In this document: positions 19,802 through 21,473 of the stretch, in pieces
Layout: each line of letters opens with the position of its first letter
How positions within the stretch are numbered: position 1 is the stretch's first letter
Virus record (IMG/VR): IMGVR_UViG_3300032242_003433
Location: 1 to 21,473 of that record
DNA length: 21,473 nt
Strand: one strand, 5' to 3'
DNA from: a virus
Notes under the pieces: generated by a model
What the model was told of the DNA's origin: nothing
The model's database searches: none
What the model saw: the letters and a program-made list of their open reading frames with translations, nothing else
Position numbers and translations under genes: made by a program

Positions 19802-20224
19802 TTACTTAGATGAATCATCATCTTTCTTCTTCTTGGTGTTTTTTAAGCTTGGTTTTTTAGTAGCGATTTTTTTTGGTGTTAGCTTTTTTTTCTTAGGAGG
19901 AATTGGCTTAGCACCTGAATCATCCATTAGGCTAAGAAGGTCTTGATAGGCCTTATCTTTCAATAGGTTTTCTTCTGAGAGAGGTTTTTTTGAATTCATT
20001 TCATCCAAGTATTTTTTGGCTGAAAACATGGAACACAATTGTGAAAAAGTGAATATGTCTTCTTCATCCAAAACAATACCAGAAATCAATACGAAAAAAT
20101 TGCCAGCTTGTATGATATTATAATCGTTGCTTTCTTTCCCTTCAGAGATAAGAGCTTGACCCATTTGCATAAACTTTGTGCTTAATTCAATGTGCCTTTT
20201 TAAGTTGTTTTTATTTTCATTCAT
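19802..20224 (-). CDS. 140-residue protein with Lys-rich tail
   Basis: No family is recognised. Residues 1-100 are helical and acidic. Residues about 105-140 are a Pro/Lys-rich tail (PPKKKKLTPKKIATKKPSLK), probably disordered and able to bind nucleic acid, ending in an acidic DDDSSK. The -7 box TATATTTG ends 4 nt before the ATG, so the mRNA is probably leaderless. It is the first gene of the operon with the two exported proteins. Confidence 0.7.
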   Translation of the reverse strand: MNENKNNLKRHIELSTKFMQMGQALISEGKESNDYNIIQAGNFFVLISGIVLDEEDIFTFSQLCSMFSAKKYLDEMNSKKPLSEENLLKDKAYQDLLSLMDDSGAKPIPPKKKKLTPKKIATKKPSLKNTKKKKDDDSSK

Positions 20225-20228
20225 AAAG

Positions 20229-20260
20229 CAAATATACTCCTATTTTTTCAAAAATGCAAG
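20229..20260 (-). promoter_or_regulatory. promoter of the Lys-tail operon (leaderless start)
   Basis: The -7 box TATATTTG (20236-20229) and -33 box CTTG (20260-20257) are 20 nt apart. CTTT and ATG follow. Confidence 0.78.
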
Positions 20261-20284
20261 TTATTTTGAAAAACAATATAATTT

Positions 20285-20662
20285 TTAAACAAAGTTAATA
20301 CCCATATCGGTTAACGATTCTAAAACTAATTCGTTATATCGACCAAAGCTACCTTTTGTTAGAACTTCTGATTTACACCAAATTACCACATGTGGTTCAT
20401 TATGGTTTATTTCTCCTTCATAGTCAGCTAGATAAGTGTAACCCATAAAGCCATTTTTATGAATGACAAAAACAAGTCTCAAGTTGGATATCTTGAGACC
20501 TGTTTCTTCTAGCGTTTCACGTATGGCTGTGTCTTCTGGAGACTTATCATGTTCTTCCATCTTACCACCTATTAAGCCGAAGTCATTATGGTTATCTTTT
20601 CTTGATACACCAAGTATCAGACCTTCTGGGTTAATAAGTACAACTTGTGCAGATACTTTCAT
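20285..20662 (-). CDS. Nudix hydrolase
   Basis: A 125-residue protein, the usual size of a single Nudix domain. The Nudix box starts at GGKMEEHDKSPED (32-44) and ends AIRETLEETGL (46-56), so Arg48-Glu49 and the metal-binding Glu52-Glu53 are present. One extra residue seems inserted between the Gly and the Arg compared with the standard spacing. It hydrolyses a nucleoside diphosphate linked to another group; ADP-ribose, an oxidised dNTP or an RNA cap are options that the sequence cannot separate. It lies 1 nt after the kinase-CPDase gene, so it is co-transcribed with it. Confidence 0.88.
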   Translation of the reverse strand: MKVSAQVVLINPEGLILGVSRKDNHNDFGLIGGKMEEHDKSPEDTAIRETLEETGLKISNLRLVFVIHKNGFMGYTYLADYEGEINHNEPHVVIWCKSEVLTKGSFGRYNELVLESLTDMGINFV

Positions 20663-20663
20663 G

Positions 20664-21473
20664 TTACTTTTTTATTTCGGTTACAACACCGTTTATGAAA
20701 AATGGTTTTATCTCTTCCCAATCTCTTATGTCATTAGACATCACAGGCTTACCACTTGGACTAACAGCTATCGTAACGTGTGGGATATCGTTCTTAGATG
20801 GATAACCATCCACCCTTACAGCTAATGCCATATCTGATTTACCCAAATGAGTCACCTTCAGAACAACCTCCTTGCCCAATTCGTTCTTGTCTTCCAAGCC
20901 TTTTCCGAATACGATTGTCATGTGGTGAGCAAGCGGCTTCCAGCCCTCTGGTATGTCGTCAGAGAATCTAGTTAAAAGCTTTTCATGAGAAGCTTCGTCC
21001 ATAACAACAGCTGAATATAAAACAAACGAAGGCTTATACATATCCTTAGACTCCAATACCTTATTAAGTGTCATTTCGCCTTGAGACTTGTGTGAAGCCA
21101 TCATTTTCTTGATTTTATCAAGCGGAACACCATGAGCATTTCTGCTTGCTAATTCTTCAGCTGAAAGCCCAGAAGTACCAACGTCCACAAATCTTATGTT
21201 GTGGTCAGCATAACCCAATTTTAATGCTTCGATAACATAGGCTTTTGGTTCGTTCATCTTTATGTTTGTGTTATCCACAACCACAGGTGAAACACCAGCC
21301 TTCATTGAAGCTACCGATTCATTTAGGTTTTGTAAGTGAGCCTTGCTAAGCGGAGCAAAGTTATTTTCCTTGAGCATCTTTTCAAAAAAACCACGATAGT
21401 CGCCTGTCTTTTCGATTACTTCATCTGTAGAGTGGATAACACCTTCACCAACAATAGACTTAGCTTTTGTTGA
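20664..21473 (-). CDS. polynucleotide kinase-2H cyclic phosphodiesterase fusion (5' end outside window)
   Basis: The frame stays open to the window edge, so an ATG at 21377 is internal. The visible 269 residues start STKAKSIVGEG, which looks like the residues just after a P-loop GxGK. STDEVI, YRGFFEKML and AHLQN follow, then VVVDNTNIKMNEPKAYVIEAL, as in AAA_33-type polynucleotide kinases. The C-terminal half has two 2H motifs, HHMTIVFG and IPHVTIAV, the signature of a cyclic phosphodiesterase. Kinase plus CPDase heals RNA ends left by endonucleases. Fungal Trl1 has these two domains after an Rnl1-like ligase domain; here the ligase is a separate gene at 18118-19242. It is followed by the Nudix gene. 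Confidence 0.82.
   Translation of the reverse strand, partial: STKAKSIVGEGVIHSTDEVIEKTGDYRGFFEKMLKENNFAPLSKAHLQNLNESVASMKAGVSPVVVDNTNIKMNEPKAYVIEALKLGYADHNIRFVDVGTSGLSAEELASRNAHGVPLDKIKKMMASHKSQGEMTLNKVLESKDMYKPSFVLYSAVVMDEASHEKLLTRFSDDIPEGWKPLAHHMTIVFGKGLEDKNELGKEVVLKVTHLGKSDMALAVRVDGYPSKNDIPHVTIAVSPSGKPVMSNDIRDWEEIKPFFINGVVTEIKK

Noticed and set aside
1-21473. CRISPR array, insertion sequence or integrase
   Set aside because: No regularly spaced repeats, transposase or recombinase motifs were seen on either strand.

Overview
The window looks like part of a large, AT-rich phage genome infecting a Bacteroidota host (Flavobacterium-like; genus not resolved). The phage assignment rests on a tRNA array, a T4-gp30-type DNA ligase, RNA ligases of both T4 types, a polynucleotide-kinase/cyclic-phosphodiesterase gene, several homing endonucleases and tight gene overlaps. 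The host assignment rests on a promoter that recurs ahead of most minus-strand units: a -7 box TAnnTTTG and a -33 box TTTG or CTTG, with exactly 20 nt between them. That is the Bacteroidota housekeeping promoter, and there are no Shine-Dalgarno sequences.

Layout. Positions 1-2061 (minus) hold a tRNA array: Leu(UAG), Leu(CAA), Leu(CAA), Leu(UAA), Val(UAC), an odd tRNA-like gene, Val(UAC) and Cys(GCA). The Leu(UAA) gene is split in its anticodon by a 699-nt group I intron carrying an HNH endonuclease. Ahead of the array are a promoter, a 24-codon leader ORF of 8 Leu, 4 Val and 1 Cys, and a terminator whose 5' arm can instead pair with the end of the leader ORF. This reads as a transcription attenuator for a tRNA operon.

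Positions 2102-3193 (plus) hold a mono-ADP-ribosyltransferase and a T5orf172 GIY-YIG-type nuclease. Positions 3156-5531 (minus) hold an HD phosphohydrolase and a nucleotidyltransferase gene cut in two by a free-standing GIY-YIG endonuclease. Positions 5585-7786 (minus) hold a BCS1-like AAA ATPase, a 2H phosphoesterase, a gene remnant and a nucleoside deoxyribosyltransferase-like protein. Positions 7892-8942 (plus) hold two ribbon-helix-helix proteins and an HNH endonuclease. Positions 8957-11663 (minus) hold a PTH2-like protein, a WGR-PARP, a hotdog thioesterase and a small protein.

Positions 11700-13461 (minus) hold an Rnl2-type RNA ligase between small genes, one of them an exported beta-barrel-like protein. 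Then come an OprB-like porin (13514-14920), an ATP-dependent DNA ligase (14999-16408), a SpoT-like HD hydrolase (16439-17053), a four-gene cluster of small proteins (17098-18056), an Rnl1-type RNA ligase (18118-19242), three small genes of which two are exported (19307-20224), a Nudix hydrolase, and a kinase-2H phosphodiesterase gene running off the window end.

How they fit together (inference). The region combines tRNA supply, possible sensing of Leu/Val/Cys tRNA charging, tRNA/RNA repair (two ligases, kinase-CPDase, 2H enzyme) and NAD/ADP-ribose chemistry (two ADP-ribosyltransferases, Nudix). This would suit a phage countering host tRNA-cleaving or NAD-based defences. Homing endonucleases have invaded at least four places, including a tRNA and an enzyme gene.
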